Below are positions 7,112 through 15,544 of a stretch of 16,338 bases of DNA, one piece after another (position 1 is the stretch's first letter; every line of letters begins with the position of its first letter). Under the pieces are notes generated by a model. That model was given only the letters and a program-made list of their open reading frames with translations, made no database searches and was not told where the DNA came from. A program made the position numbers and the translations under genes. This DNA comes from Firmicutes bacterium UBA5500 (lineage in GTDB: Bacteria > Bacillota > UBA994 > UBA5500): NCBI GenBank assembly GCA_002427055.1, contig DIPA01000128.1, positions 6,957 to 23,294 on the forward strand, written 5' to 3'.

Positions 7112-8518
7112 ATGGAGCATAATAAAGCACTCGCTGCAGACTCAATTGACGTTCCCCAATCGGAAATCAGACGTCGCATTTTTGGCATGATCTGGCCCGC
7201 TACTATAGAGAATGTGTTACAAATGCTTGTAGGTATAGTAGCTACCGGTATGCTTGGAAAAATAGGGGCCGAAGCGGTATCTGCGGCAGGTCTTGGTAAT
7301 CGTATCACTCAGCTAATATGGTGCTTGTTCTCAGCTATCGGTACAGGTGCAACGGTGCTTATTGCCCGCGCCTTTGGAGCACAGGACCAGCAGGCTGCCC
7401 AACGTACAGCCCAGCAGTCGATGATTCTTGCTCTTGGTCTGGTTGGCGTCATGACGGTCATTATCTGGTTTTTTGCGCGCCCTCTATTGGTTTTGCTTTT
7501 CAAACCGCAGGATGATTTGCTGGAGAATGCTTATATTTTCTTGCGCATTGCCGTTTGGGGTATGCCCTTTATGGCTGTTATGCAAGTGGTTGGAGCCATT
7601 ATGCGTGGTGCGGGCAACACCAAGACTCCTATGCAGATAGCTTTTTTTGTTAACATAGTTAATGTAGCAGCTAACTATATCCTAATTTACGGGATTTTTG
7701 GCTCTCCCGCTTTGGGCATGGTGGGTGCGGCCATAGCTATGCTAATCTCACAGATGGTCGGCGCAGGACTAGCTATCTATGCGATTACACGCCCATTGGA
7801 AGTCATCCAGTTAAGTGTTAGAGCGAAAGTAGAAACTGATGCCAAGGAGATGAAGCGTATCTTGGATATCGGTATTCCAGCAGCTTTTGAGTCGTTATTT
7901 TGGCAATTTGCGTCCATTATTATGATGGGTCTAATTGTTACTTTTGGCACTAATGCCTTAGCAGCTCATCAGCTTGGTCTGAACGCTGAATCCCTTTCTT
8001 ACATGCCGAGTGCAGGGTTTGGTATTGCCGCAACGGCTTTTGTAGGGCAAAGCTTAGGTGCCGGCAGACTTGATTTAGCGCGTCGCTACGTAAAAGAGAT
8101 CAATAAGTGGGGCATTATTTTAACGATTTTCACCGGAGGCCTCTTATTACTGGTCCCAGTGCAAATAATGTCTATGCTATCGGACGAAGCGGAAGTTATT
8201 GAACTGGGAGCGATCTACTTACGATTGATGGGTCTAGTACAAATTCCTCAGCTAATCTCAGGTATCTTGAATGGTGCGATGCGTGGAGGGGGCGATACTA
8301 AGGCGCCCATGTATATTGGCGGTATTGGACTCTGGGGAATCCGTATTCCTTTTTCCTTTATCCTTAGCCAGCGCTTAGGCTTTGGTATTGTCGGCGTTTG
8401 GCTAGCTATGACCTTAGACTTGGCCATGCGCTTTGTACTTACTTTTGCTCGCTACCGTAGTGGAAAGTGGAAGAGGGCTCTTATTAATGATAATCAGGCA
8501 ATGAGTGAGGCTTGTTAG
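7112..8518 (+). CDS. MATE family efflux transporter
   Basis: This 468-residue integral membrane protein belongs to the multidrug and toxic compound extrusion family, which exports cationic drugs, dyes or metabolites using a Na+ or H+ gradient. About twelve hydrophobic segments in two halves are visible. The halves carry related motifs: GAIMRGAGNTKTPMQIAF after the first bundle and GAMRGGGDTKAPMYIGG in the second. Other matching segments are GTGATVLIARAFGAQ in the first half and ATAFVGQSLGAG in the second. The length is typical. The ATG at 7112 follows GAGGAGG (7095-7101). The substrate cannot be told from sequence and no adjacent regulator is present. The gene is monocistronic, bounded by its own promoter and a hairpin shared with the convergent iadA. 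Confidence 0.93.
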   Translation: MEHNKALAADSIDVPQSEIRRRIFGMIWPATIENVLQMLVGIVATGMLGKIGAEAVSAAGLGNRITQLIWCLFSAIGTGATVLIARAFGAQDQQAAQRTAQQSMILALGLVGVMTVIIWFFARPLLVLLFKPQDDLLENAYIFLRIAVWGMPFMAVMQVVGAIMRGAGNTKTPMQIAFFVNIVNVAANYILIYGIFGSPALGMVGAAIAMLISQMVGAGLAIYAITRPLEVIQLSVRAKVETDAKEMKRILDIGIPAAFESLFWQFASIIMMGLIVTFGTNALAAHQLGLNAESLSYMPSAGFGIAATAFVGQSLGAGRLDLARRYVKEINKWGIILTIFTGGLLLLVPVQIMSMLSDEAEVIELGAIYLRLMGLVQIPQLISGILNGAMRGGGDTKAPMYIGGIGLWGIRIPFSFILSQRLGFGIVGVWLAMTLDLAMRFVLTFARYRSGKWKRALINDNQAMSEAC

Positions 8519-8536
8519 CTGCTTATTGCTGGCAAG

Positions 8537-8571
8537 AAAAAGCTGTCCTACATGTTGCAGGACAGCTTTTT
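8537..8571. terminator. Bidirectional terminator between MATE gene and iadA
   Basis: AAAAAGCTGTCCT (8537-8549) and AGGACAGCTTTTT (8559-8571) are a perfect 13-base inverted repeat around a nine-base loop. It has a T-tract on both strands, so it ends both convergent transcripts. Confidence 0.93.
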
Positions 8572-8594
8572 GCATGACTTGGGTTGGTCAACTG

Positions 8595-9740
8595 TTACTC
8601 AAAGGTCCCTTTAACGATAGCCTTACCACCATCTACCATCAAGCGCCCTTTTGCCCAGACGCGGTTGACTTCCAGACCATCTGTTAGCTCAACTAAATCG
8701 GCATCTGCTCCGACGCTGATGCATCCCTTCCTACCCTGTATGTTGATATTTTGCGCTACGTTTGTAGTTAGCAGCTTCAGTGCTTCTTCCATTGGTACAT
8801 GGCCTTTCACCATTACATCACGCCAGGTGTCTAGGTTGGCGCGTACCGAGCCGACACCTAGGCCGATCAAGTTGCCGCCCCGATCAAATTTCGGCATACT
8901 GCCATTCCCGTCAGAGCTGATAGTAATATTGTTAATTGAAATACTGAACTCGTTCAGTAAGCGCATGACGCCCTTGTATGCTTCCGGACCAGCTGTAATG
9001 TCGACTTTACCACCTTGTTTGGCGAAGCGAGCGCCTTGTTCCAATAGCTCAGGGGTGCGATTCATATGAGTAGGTGTAAAAATGCTGATCGGTAACTCAG
9101 AGCTCTCTAGGATATCAAAGATAGGCTGAATGCCCCGCGGTCCGCCCCCTACATGGAAGTGAACCAGGCCAGGCTTACCACCAAGCAAGCCGCCTACCCT
9201 AGCCTCGGCAGCTAGTTTCCTTAATTCAACTAAGTCAGGTTGGGCCGAGCGGTGATCGGAAATAGCGATTTCCCCTACCCCGATTACCTTGTCTATCAGG
9301 ATCAAATCATTGCGTACGTTTTCGGTGATGGTTCGCGTCGGGACCTCATAAGCTCCCGTATAGATGAAGGTAGAAATGCCTTCTTGCTCCAATGCCCGGG
9401 CCTTGGCTAGTAAGCCATACATATGGCGCGTGGTACCATCAGTGCCTAAGCAGCCTACGACCGTTGTGACCCCGTTTGTAGTAATTTGTGAAAGTTGAAT
9501 TTCGGGCGTACGTGTGGCTGGACCACCTTCGCCGCCTCCTCCAATAATATGCACATGTTGGTCGATAAAGCCAGGAATGATGGTAGCTCCTTTTACGTCG
9601 ATTACTTCGACATTCCCTAAGCCATTAGGGGTTGCTATGTTCTCTCCTATATGCGCAACGCGGTCTCTCAGAATAAGAATGTCGCATTTGCCAACCGGCT
9701 CAGGACTATACACATTAGCGTTCTTAATGATTTTGATCAT
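8595..9740 (-). CDS. iadA: Isoaspartyl (beta-aspartyl) dipeptidase
   Basis: This 381-residue amidohydrolase cleaves beta-aspartyl dipeptides arising from damaged, isomerised proteins. Metal ligands are visible as H62 and H64 (QHVHI), H196, H225 (PTHMNR) and D277 (SSDGNGS). Residues matching the E. coli substrate and catalytic set are E71, Y131, R164 (SDHRS) and R228. Aligning these at a constant offset puts E157 (VGEIAISDHRS) where E. coli IadA has its carboxylated bridging lysine K162, so a glutamate probably bridges the metals here. The C-terminal strand DADLV...GKAIVKGTFE closes the composite beta domain. The frame is open to 9797, but the ATG at 9740 is chosen because AAGGAGGGGA (9755-9746 on the minus strand) sits five bases before it. 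It may recycle peptides taken up by a transporter. Confidence 0.94.
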   Translation of the reverse strand: MIKIIKNANVYSPEPVGKCDILILRDRVAHIGENIATPNGLGNVEVIDVKGATIIPGFIDQHVHIIGGGGEGGPATRTPEIQLSQITTNGVTTVVGCLGTDGTTRHMYGLLAKARALEQEGISTFIYTGAYEVPTRTITENVRNDLILIDKVIGVGEIAISDHRSAQPDLVELRKLAAEARVGGLLGGKPGLVHFHVGGGPRGIQPIFDILESSELPISIFTPTHMNRTPELLEQGARFAKQGGKVDITAGPEAYKGVMRLLNEFSISINNITISSDGNGSMPKFDRGGNLIGLGVGSVRANLDTWRDVMVKGHVPMEEALKLLTTNVAQNINIQGRKGCISVGADADLVELTDGLEVNRVWAKGRLMVDGGKAIVKGTFE

Positions 9741-9780
9741 TTGTGTCCCCTCCTTGTTTGCAGTACCTACCCTTTCTCTT

Positions 9781-9812
9781 TTGGACAAGTAGGGCAACTT
9801 TCCTGCTATAGT
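9781..9812 (+). promoter_or_regulatory. Candidate promoter of the HypE-like gene
   Basis: The extended -10 TGCTATAGT (9804-9812) has TTGGAC (9781-9786) upstream at a long 20-base spacing. A second extended -10-like string, TGCTAAAAT (9867-9875), lies nearer the gene but would leave a leader of only about 16 bases. Which one is used cannot be told from sequence. Confidence 0.45.
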
Positions 9813-9818
9813 GTCTGT

Positions 9819-9840
9819 AGGAGTGGATATTTTAACTCCT
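9819..9840. promoter_or_regulatory. Operator-like palindrome between divergent iadA and HypE-like genes
   Basis: AGGAGT-N10-ACTCCT is a perfect six-base inverted repeat around an A/T-rich spacer. It sits where transcription from TATAGT (9807-9812) would start and about 80 bases upstream of iadA. It has no T-tract, so it is not a terminator. A dimeric repressor site is one reading; no regulator is encoded nearby. Confidence 0.3.
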
Positions 9841-9897
9841 CTTGCGTATGTTTCGCCTTGTTGACGTGCTAAAATGAAAGGGACGAGGAGGTTGACT

Positions 9898-10905
9898 ATG
9901 CAAGTAGGGAAGTTAACGCCTGCTGCCCTGCAGCAGCTTATTTTTAATCAACTAGGTCAACGCAGACCAGAAGTTGTCTTACGGGGGGCGTTTGGTGAGG
10001 ATTCGGCCGCGCTGAATTTGGGAGGAGATCTGTGTGTTATCTCAACCGATCCAATTACAGGTGCGGTAAAGCATGCCGGTTGGCTGGCAGTTCATGTTTC
10101 CTGCAATGATGTCGCCACAAACGGTGCCGAGCCGATTGCTGTTTTACTGACGCTATTGCTGCCAGCCGGTTCAGATCTGAGGTTGGTTGCTGAGATTATG
10201 GCCGATGCCGAAAGGGCGGCTCAGGAAGTTTCAGTTGAAATCGTAGGTGGGCATACCGAGCTTACTGAGGCAGTTAATCAACCCGTTATTTCAACTACTG
10301 TTATAGGACGAGTGTCAGCTGCTCAGTTGGCAACTAGTTGTAATATACAGCCTGGTGATGCACTTATTGCTACCAAGTATGTTGGCCTTGAAGGTACTGC
10401 AATATTGGCTTGGGATTTCCCCGATGAGGTTGAACCAGTCATTGGAGCTACTCTTCTAGAGGAAGCTCGTGCTTTGAAGAGGCTGATAAGCATTGTGCCA
10501 GAAGCAAGAATTGCCGCTGCTCAAGGTGTGCGAGCTATGCATGACGCTACTGAGGGTGGAGTGTTAGGCGCTGCATACGAAATGGCGGGTGCCGCCAACT
10601 TGGGTTTCGTTTTGGATGAGGGAGCCTTGATTATTCACTCTGCTACAAGGCTCTTGGCCGAGCGGCTAGGATTCGACCCATTGCGGTTAATCTCAAGCGG
10701 GACATTACTTTTGGCAACGTCCCGACCAGAGGCGCTATTGAAGGAGCTTCATGCTAACGACATTCCGGCCAGCGTTATTGGTCACTTCCGACTAGATTCT
10801 GATAAGTGTCTGATAAGAACGGATGGTTCAATAGAGTCAGTTGATCCTCCCGAAAGTGACGAGCTATGGCGGTTACAGGCGAAGTTGGCTAAGTCAAGGG
10901 AGTAA
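9898..10905 (+). CDS. AIR synthase-related protein, HypE-like
   Basis: This 335-residue protein is of the PurM/HypE/ThiL/SelD ATP-binding superfamily. The N-terminal domain has GEDSAALN (33-40), DPITG (51-55), the conserved NDVATNGAEP (70-79) and VGGHTEL (116-122). The C-terminal domain has the family block MHDATEGGVLGAAYEMA (214-230). HypE dehydrates a thiocarboxamide to a thiocyanate on its C-terminal cysteine to make the cyanide ligand of [NiFe] hydrogenase. This protein ends KLAKSRE with no cysteine, and no other hyp gene is near. It is therefore better called HypE-like, with unknown function; a kinase or ATP-dependent dehydration role is only inferred from the fold. The ATG at 9898 follows GAGGAGG (9885-9891); an ATG at 9874 would precede this Shine-Dalgarno and is less likely. 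Confidence 0.8.
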   Translation: MQVGKLTPAALQQLIFNQLGQRRPEVVLRGAFGEDSAALNLGGDLCVISTDPITGAVKHAGWLAVHVSCNDVATNGAEPIAVLLTLLLPAGSDLRLVAEIMADAERAAQEVSVEIVGGHTELTEAVNQPVISTTVIGRVSAAQLATSCNIQPGDALIATKYVGLEGTAILAWDFPDEVEPVIGATLLEEARALKRLISIVPEARIAAAQGVRAMHDATEGGVLGAAYEMAGAANLGFVLDEGALIIHSATRLLAERLGFDPLRLISSGTLLLATSRPEALLKELHANDIPASVIGHFRLDSDKCLIRTDGSIESVDPPESDELWRLQAKLAKSRE

Positions 10906-10954
10906 TAGATTCTACACATGATGCTATACTTCAGCTCAGGACCTGTTCGCCAGC

Positions 10955-10983
10955 TTGCTGCTCCCGGGCTTGTATGGTACAAT
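10955..10983 (+). promoter_or_regulatory. Promoter of the decarboxylase-tmk-...-rsmI gene block
   Basis: TTGCTG (10955-10960) and TACAAT (10978-10983) are separated by 17 bases, with TGG extending the -10. It stands 25 bases ahead of the first gene of a long same-strand run, and no internal terminator is visible, so it may drive the whole block. Confidence 0.7.
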
Positions 10984-11007
10984 AAGGCAATAAGTAGGTG
11001 ATCTTGG

Positions 11008-12414
11008 GTGACTTACACTCCTATAGTATCTGCACTACGGGAGTTAGCAAGTAAGGAAAAATCGGCTTTACATATGCCCGGGCATAAGCAAGGGCAGATG
11101 CCGGGCCTATTATCTAGCTGGTTGGGCACAACGCTGCACTATGATCAGACCGAAGTTAGTGGCTTGGATGATCTCCATGCTCCAGACGGACCAATCAGGC
11201 AGTCTGAGCGACTGGTAGCTGAGTTATATGGAACGCAGGCAACCTACTTTACGACTAACGGCTCTAGTGCTGGCCTGATTGCTAGTATGTTAGCATCGAC
11301 CGATACCGGAGCAGAGGTAATTGTGCCGCGTAATGCGCATAAGGCTGTTCTGGCAGGCATAATACTGGCCGATTTATGGCCGCACTTTGTTTCGCCTGTT
11401 TTTCAGGATGGCTATCAATTGGGTATCACAGCCAGCGGTTTACAAGCGGCTTTAGCAGCATCACCTAAGGCACAGACTGTTATTCTTTTGAACCCTACTT
11501 ATGAGGGGGTTACCGGTGAGCTCGATCAGTTAGTGCGCATAGCTAAAGCTGCAGACTGTAGGGTAATAGTTGATGAGGCTCATGGCGCGCATTTTCTCTT
11601 TCATCCTGATTTGCCTACTTCGGCTGTTCGTTCTCAGGCCGACTGGGTAGTACAAAGTGCCCATAAGACGTTAACCGCTCTTACGGGAGCAGCTTGGATA
11701 CACCGTTTAAGTGATAATTTTGATGACGAACTACTACGTAGCCGCCTTAATCTTGTTCAATCGACGAGTCCTTCCTGGTTGCTCTTAGGCTCTTTAGATC
11801 TGGCACAACATGAGTTGCGCTTGCATGGGAGGGCTTTGTTAGAGCAAGCAATCGCAAAGGCTAACCAACTGGCCGTTGCGATTCAGAACAATACGCCTTT
11901 GGAACTGTGGCGTGTCCCGGCAAGTGGGTCGTACCGACAAGATCCTCTTAAGCTCAACCTTTTAACAGCGGCTAGTGGGCTGAGTGGCTATGAAGTTGCT
12001 AATTACTTAGAACAACATGGTTTTTATGTGGAGATGGCTAAACCTCATGCTGTGCTTTTGATGCTTACATTAGGTGACGCCACTTTAGAAATAGAGCCCC
12101 TAGTGCATTGCTTGGCCGAGTTGCCGCGCGTGAAGCGTGGAGATGTTTCTTTGCCGCCACAACCGCCGCTACCGCCTCTTTTGCTGCGACCACGGCAAGC
12201 ATATTTAGCGCGTACTTCTTTTGTCGTACAGGCTGAGGCACAAGGACGCATTGCTGCCAGGCCGGTCTACGCTTACCCCCCTGGTGCGCCTTTGGTCTAT
12301 CCGGGAGAGCAATTAGACCAAAACGTACTGGCATATGCAAGCGAGTTTACTGCCAAGGGGGGCTACTTAACAGGACTACAACAAGGGTCATGGATTGTTG
12401 TGTCTGAGACGTAA
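11008..12414 (+). CDS. Orn/Lys/Arg decarboxylase family protein (YaaO-like)
   Basis: This 468-residue fold-type I PLP enzyme belongs to the amino-acid decarboxylase family that includes SpeA-type arginine and lysine decarboxylases of Bacillota. Motifs seen are LHMPGHKQG (21-29), the cofactor loop TTNGSSAG (82-89), NPTYEGVTGE (162-171), the PLP-contact DEAHGAH (189-195) and the PLP lysine K220 in QSAHKTLTAL. The C-terminal domain ends with a conserved AYPPGAPLVYPGE segment. The likely reaction is decarboxylation of a basic amino acid for polyamine synthesis, but the substrate cannot be assigned. B. subtilis yaaO occupies the same place upstream of tmk. The GTG start at 11008 follows AGGTGAT (10996-11002). 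A proline-rich linker, PPQPPLPP, lies near residue 390. Confidence 0.88.
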   Translation: MTYTPIVSALRELASKEKSALHMPGHKQGQMPGLLSSWLGTTLHYDQTEVSGLDDLHAPDGPIRQSERLVAELYGTQATYFTTNGSSAGLIASMLASTDTGAEVIVPRNAHKAVLAGIILADLWPHFVSPVFQDGYQLGITASGLQAALAASPKAQTVILLNPTYEGVTGELDQLVRIAKAADCRVIVDEAHGAHFLFHPDLPTSAVRSQADWVVQSAHKTLTALTGAAWIHRLSDNFDDELLRSRLNLVQSTSPSWLLLGSLDLAQHELRLHGRALLEQAIAKANQLAVAIQNNTPLELWRVPASGSYRQDPLKLNLLTAASGLSGYEVANYLEQHGFYVEMAKPHAVLLMLTLGDATLEIEPLVHCLAELPRVKRGDVSLPPQPPLPPLLLRPRQAYLARTSFVVQAEAQGRIAARPVYAYPPGAPLVYPGEQLDQNVLAYASEFTAKGGYLTGLQQGSWIVVSET

Positions 12415-12425
12415 GGAATGATCTT

Positions 12426-13040
12426 ATGCCGTTTATCACCTTTGAGGGTGCCGACGGATCGGGAAAAACGACACATATCCAGCAATTAGCTACTTTTTTC
12501 GGCCAGCAGGGGCGACCTGTTTTGGTTACGCGTGAGCCGGGAGGCACAAAGCTAGGCAATGAAATCAGAGCCATGGTGCTGGGGGACAATGAACGAAATG
12601 TCAGCCCTATGGCCGAAATGTTGCTGATAGCAGCTGCTCGCGCGCAGCATGTCAGTGAAGTATTGCAGCCTGGTTTGGCAGAGGGCAAGTTGATCCTTTG
12701 TGATCGTTATATAGATTCTAGTTTGGTATATCAAGGAGTAGCTTTAGGGGTGGGGCTCGATTTAGTTGCCAATATCAACAACATGGTAGTTGATGGTTTG
12801 TGGCCGGATTTGACAATTCTGCTAGATGTTCCACCGGAAGTGGCTTATGAACGCAGTATTCTAATGAGGCGACAAGCGGACCGTATCGAGAGTCGGGGGC
12901 TTGCCTACTACCGTCAAGTTTGCGCCGGGTATCGGCTTATAGCTCAGAAATGGCCGGAGCGAATCAAAGTAGTGGATGCTAATCGACCGGTTGCTACGGT
13001 TCACAGAGATATTCGTCGTGTGGTGAGTAGCATACTGTAA
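12426..13040 (+). CDS. tmk: Thymidylate kinase
   Basis: This 204-residue dTMP kinase phosphorylates dTMP to dTDP with ATP, an essential step of dTTP supply. The P-loop is GADGSGKT (8-15). The substrate loop TREPGG is at 35-40, the DRY motif at 93-95 with IDSSLVYQG following, and the LID segment MRRQADRIESRG at 147-158. The length is standard. The ATG at 12426 is supported by AAGGA at 12413-12417, inside the stop region of the preceding decarboxylase gene, so the two are close-coupled with 11 bases between them. The order decarboxylase-tmk-darA is conserved with B. subtilis. Confidence 0.97.
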   Translation: MPFITFEGADGSGKTTHIQQLATFFGQQGRPVLVTREPGGTKLGNEIRAMVLGDNERNVSPMAEMLLIAAARAQHVSEVLQPGLAEGKLILCDRYIDSSLVYQGVALGVGLDLVANINNMVVDGLWPDLTILLDVPPEVAYERSILMRRQADRIESRGLAYYRQVCAGYRLIAQKWPERIKVVDANRPVATVHRDIRRVVSSIL

Positions 13041-13084
13041 CTGTTTGGGGCATATCAGAGTATAAGAAAAGGGGGGTTAGGTAG

Positions 13085-13857
<773 letters not shown>

Positions 13858-13869
13858 GGGTGGCAGACG

Positions 13870-14751
13870 ATGGGCTGGGATAGACTGTTAGGGCAGGAGG
13901 TCGTCAAGCGCATCCTGCAAAATCAACTGCGAGCGGGAGAACTCAGTCACGCTTACTTGTTTACAGGAGCAATGCAAGCAGAGAAGGGGCTAGCGGCAAT
14001 GCTATTAGCCCAAGCTGCTAACTGTACAGCAGATAATAAACCTTGTGGTGTTTGTACTTCTTGCCGCCAGATTGAACTAGGTGTTCATTCTGATGTGCGC
14101 CAGATTGCGCCTACAGGCAATAGTATTAAGTTGCAGCAAGTGAAGAGCCTATTAACGGAGGCGGTCTTGACGCCCAACATAGGTCCCTACAGAGTGTTTA
14201 TTATTGAAGAGGCACAGTCTCTTACGCGCGAGGCGGCCAATGCCTTACTATTAATGTTAGAGGAACCGCCCCAATTTGATGTCTTTATTTTGACGGCGTC
14301 GGCGCCAGTGCTCCCAACTATCGAGTCTCGTTGTCAGATATTACGTTTGCAGCAGAGGGTATCGTCAGGGGCAGGCATGGACGGTAATCCTGAGCTTAAA
14401 GCGCAACAAGCGTCGTACCGCGTTCAGGCTCAGCAACTGCTTGGTGAGCTAACCAAGAGGCCACTTATGGAGCGCGCTAAACTAGTGGACGAGCTAGAAA
14501 AAATGGACGTTGATTTAGCTGGCCTTCTGGCTGCCTTGCTATGTCTATATCGTGATTTTGCTGTATGGCAGACTACCCATGATTTGAAGCTGGTAAAGGA
14601 TAGAGAGTCGATTGAGCTACTATATCCTGCTATCGCCAAACAGACCAAATCTTTGCTTGCCAATTGTCAAGCGATCGTAGAAGTACAACGGCGCTTGTCT
14701 AATAATGTTAATAAACGACTAGCTTTGGAGTACTTGCTCTATAACCTTTAG
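13870..14751 (+). CDS. holB: DNA polymerase III delta' subunit
   Basis: This 293-residue clamp-loader subunit is of the AAA+ family. It has the delta'-type start (LLGQEVVKRIL...LSHAYLF) and a zinc-binding set C52, C59, C62 and C65 (CTADNKPCGVCTSC). The Walker B-like VFIIEEAQSLT is at 109-119, SLLLMLEEPP-type helix NALLLMLEEPP at 124-134, and the SRC motif at 153-155. The P-loop region reads TGAMQAEKG (32-40) and lacks the GxxGxGK pattern, so ATP binding by this subunit is doubtful. Delta' of E. coli is likewise not an ATPase. In the clamp loader it would act with DnaX and HolA, not in this window, to place the sliding clamp. The ATG at 13870 follows GGGGTGG (13857-13863). Confidence 0.92.
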   Translation: MGWDRLLGQEVVKRILQNQLRAGELSHAYLFTGAMQAEKGLAAMLLAQAANCTADNKPCGVCTSCRQIELGVHSDVRQIAPTGNSIKLQQVKSLLTEAVLTPNIGPYRVFIIEEAQSLTREAANALLLMLEEPPQFDVFILTASAPVLPTIESRCQILRLQQRVSSGAGMDGNPELKAQQASYRVQAQQLLGELTKRPLMERAKLVDELEKMDVDLAGLLAALLCLYRDFAVWQTTHDLKLVKDRESIELLYPAIAKQTKSLLANCQAIVEVQRRLSNNVNKRLALEYLLYNL

Positions 14752-14771
14752 GGCAGATAGCTAGTTAAAGT

Positions 14772-14776
14772 GGGAG
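14772..14776 (+). promoter_or_regulatory. Shine-Dalgarno that decides the ricT start
   Basis: GGGAG stands nine bases before the ATG at 14786 but touches the in-frame TTG at 14777. The ATG is therefore the likely start, giving MPSVVGVRFK. Confidence 0.7.
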
Positions 14777-14785
14777 TTGAATGAT

Positions 14786-15472
14786 ATGCCAAGTGTAGTC
14801 GGCGTTAGGTTTAAGCGAGCAGGTAAAGTGTATTACTTTGATCCTGCACAAATTGAACTACAAACAGGAGACCAGGTAATTGTAGAGACGGCCCGCGGCC
14901 TTGAATATGGTGAGGTCGTCAGTCCGGTACGTGAGGTGCAGGCCGAAGATGTAGTCGCTCCTCTTAAGGCTGTTGTTCGTAAGGCCACGCCAGAGGATGC
15001 CGTGCAGCTGGCCGAGAACAAACGCAAGGAAACAGAGGCTTTTGCTATCGGCGTAGATCGCATCGCAGCTCACGGTCTAGAGATGAAACTTGTTGACGTT
15101 GAACATACCTTTGACGGCAGCAAGATTATTTTCTATTTCACTGCTGACGGTAGAGTGGATTTCAGAGAGCTGGTAAAGGACTTGGCTTCTATTTTTCGTA
15201 CCCGCATAGAGTTAAGGCAAATAGGCGTGCGAGATGAGGCTAAAATGCTGGGAGGCCTAGGGACTTGCGGACGGGCACTTTGTTGCAGTACTTTCTTAGG
15301 TGATTTTGCTCCGGTTTCCATAAAAATGGCTAAGGAGCAAAACCTATCGCTTAACCCAGGCAAAATATCCGGTTTGTGTGGGCGCTTAATGTGCTGCTTG
15401 CGCTACGAGTCAGAGATGGCCATACGGCAAAAAAACGAAGATTGTCCAGGCGCCGAGAAGGGAGAAGCCTAG
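14786..15472 (+). CDS. ricT: RicT (YaaT), PSP1-domain regulatory iron-sulfur protein
   Basis: This 228-residue protein of the PSP1 C-terminal domain family is orthologous in position and sequence to B. subtilis YaaT/RicT. There it joins RicA and RicF in a complex with [4Fe-4S] clusters that promotes RNase Y-dependent mRNA processing and affects sporulation and competence. Conserved cysteines are C161, C166, C167, C198, C203 and C204 in CGRALCC and GLCGRLMCCLRYE. The N-terminal VVGVRFKRAGKVYYFDP is typical. It is shorter than the B. subtilis protein (about 275 residues) because the charged C-terminal tail is brief. RicA and RicF are not in the window. Confidence 0.93.
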   Translation: MPSVVGVRFKRAGKVYYFDPAQIELQTGDQVIVETARGLEYGEVVSPVREVQAEDVVAPLKAVVRKATPEDAVQLAENKRKETEAFAIGVDRIAAHGLEMKLVDVEHTFDGSKIIFYFTADGRVDFRELVKDLASIFRTRIELRQIGVRDEAKMLGGLGTCGRALCCSTFLGDFAPVSIKMAKEQNLSLNPGKISGLCGRLMCCLRYESEMAIRQKNEDCPGAEKGEA

Positions 15473-15544
15473 AGCTATATGGCTGCCTTGGGAGTTTATG
15501 GGGCAGGCCTAATCATACGTACTGCAGGAAAGGGGTGCCGTGTT

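Noticed and set aside
6999..7308. Short open frames on both strands around the MATE promoter
   Set aside because: They overlap the pyrI-MATE spacer, the promoter and the MATE start, resemble no known protein and lack ribosome-binding sites.
12045..12340. Two antisense open frames (68 and 91 residues) within the decarboxylase gene
   Set aside because: They have low-complexity composition, no Shine-Dalgarno of note, and lie over a well-supported PLP enzyme; they are shadows.
15479..15544. Upstream ATG giving a 22-residue N-terminal extension of the TrmN6-type protein
   Set aside because: The nearest GGAG is about 14 bases away, and the ATG at 15545 has a better-placed AAGGGG and the family N-terminus RPGERLDDLL.
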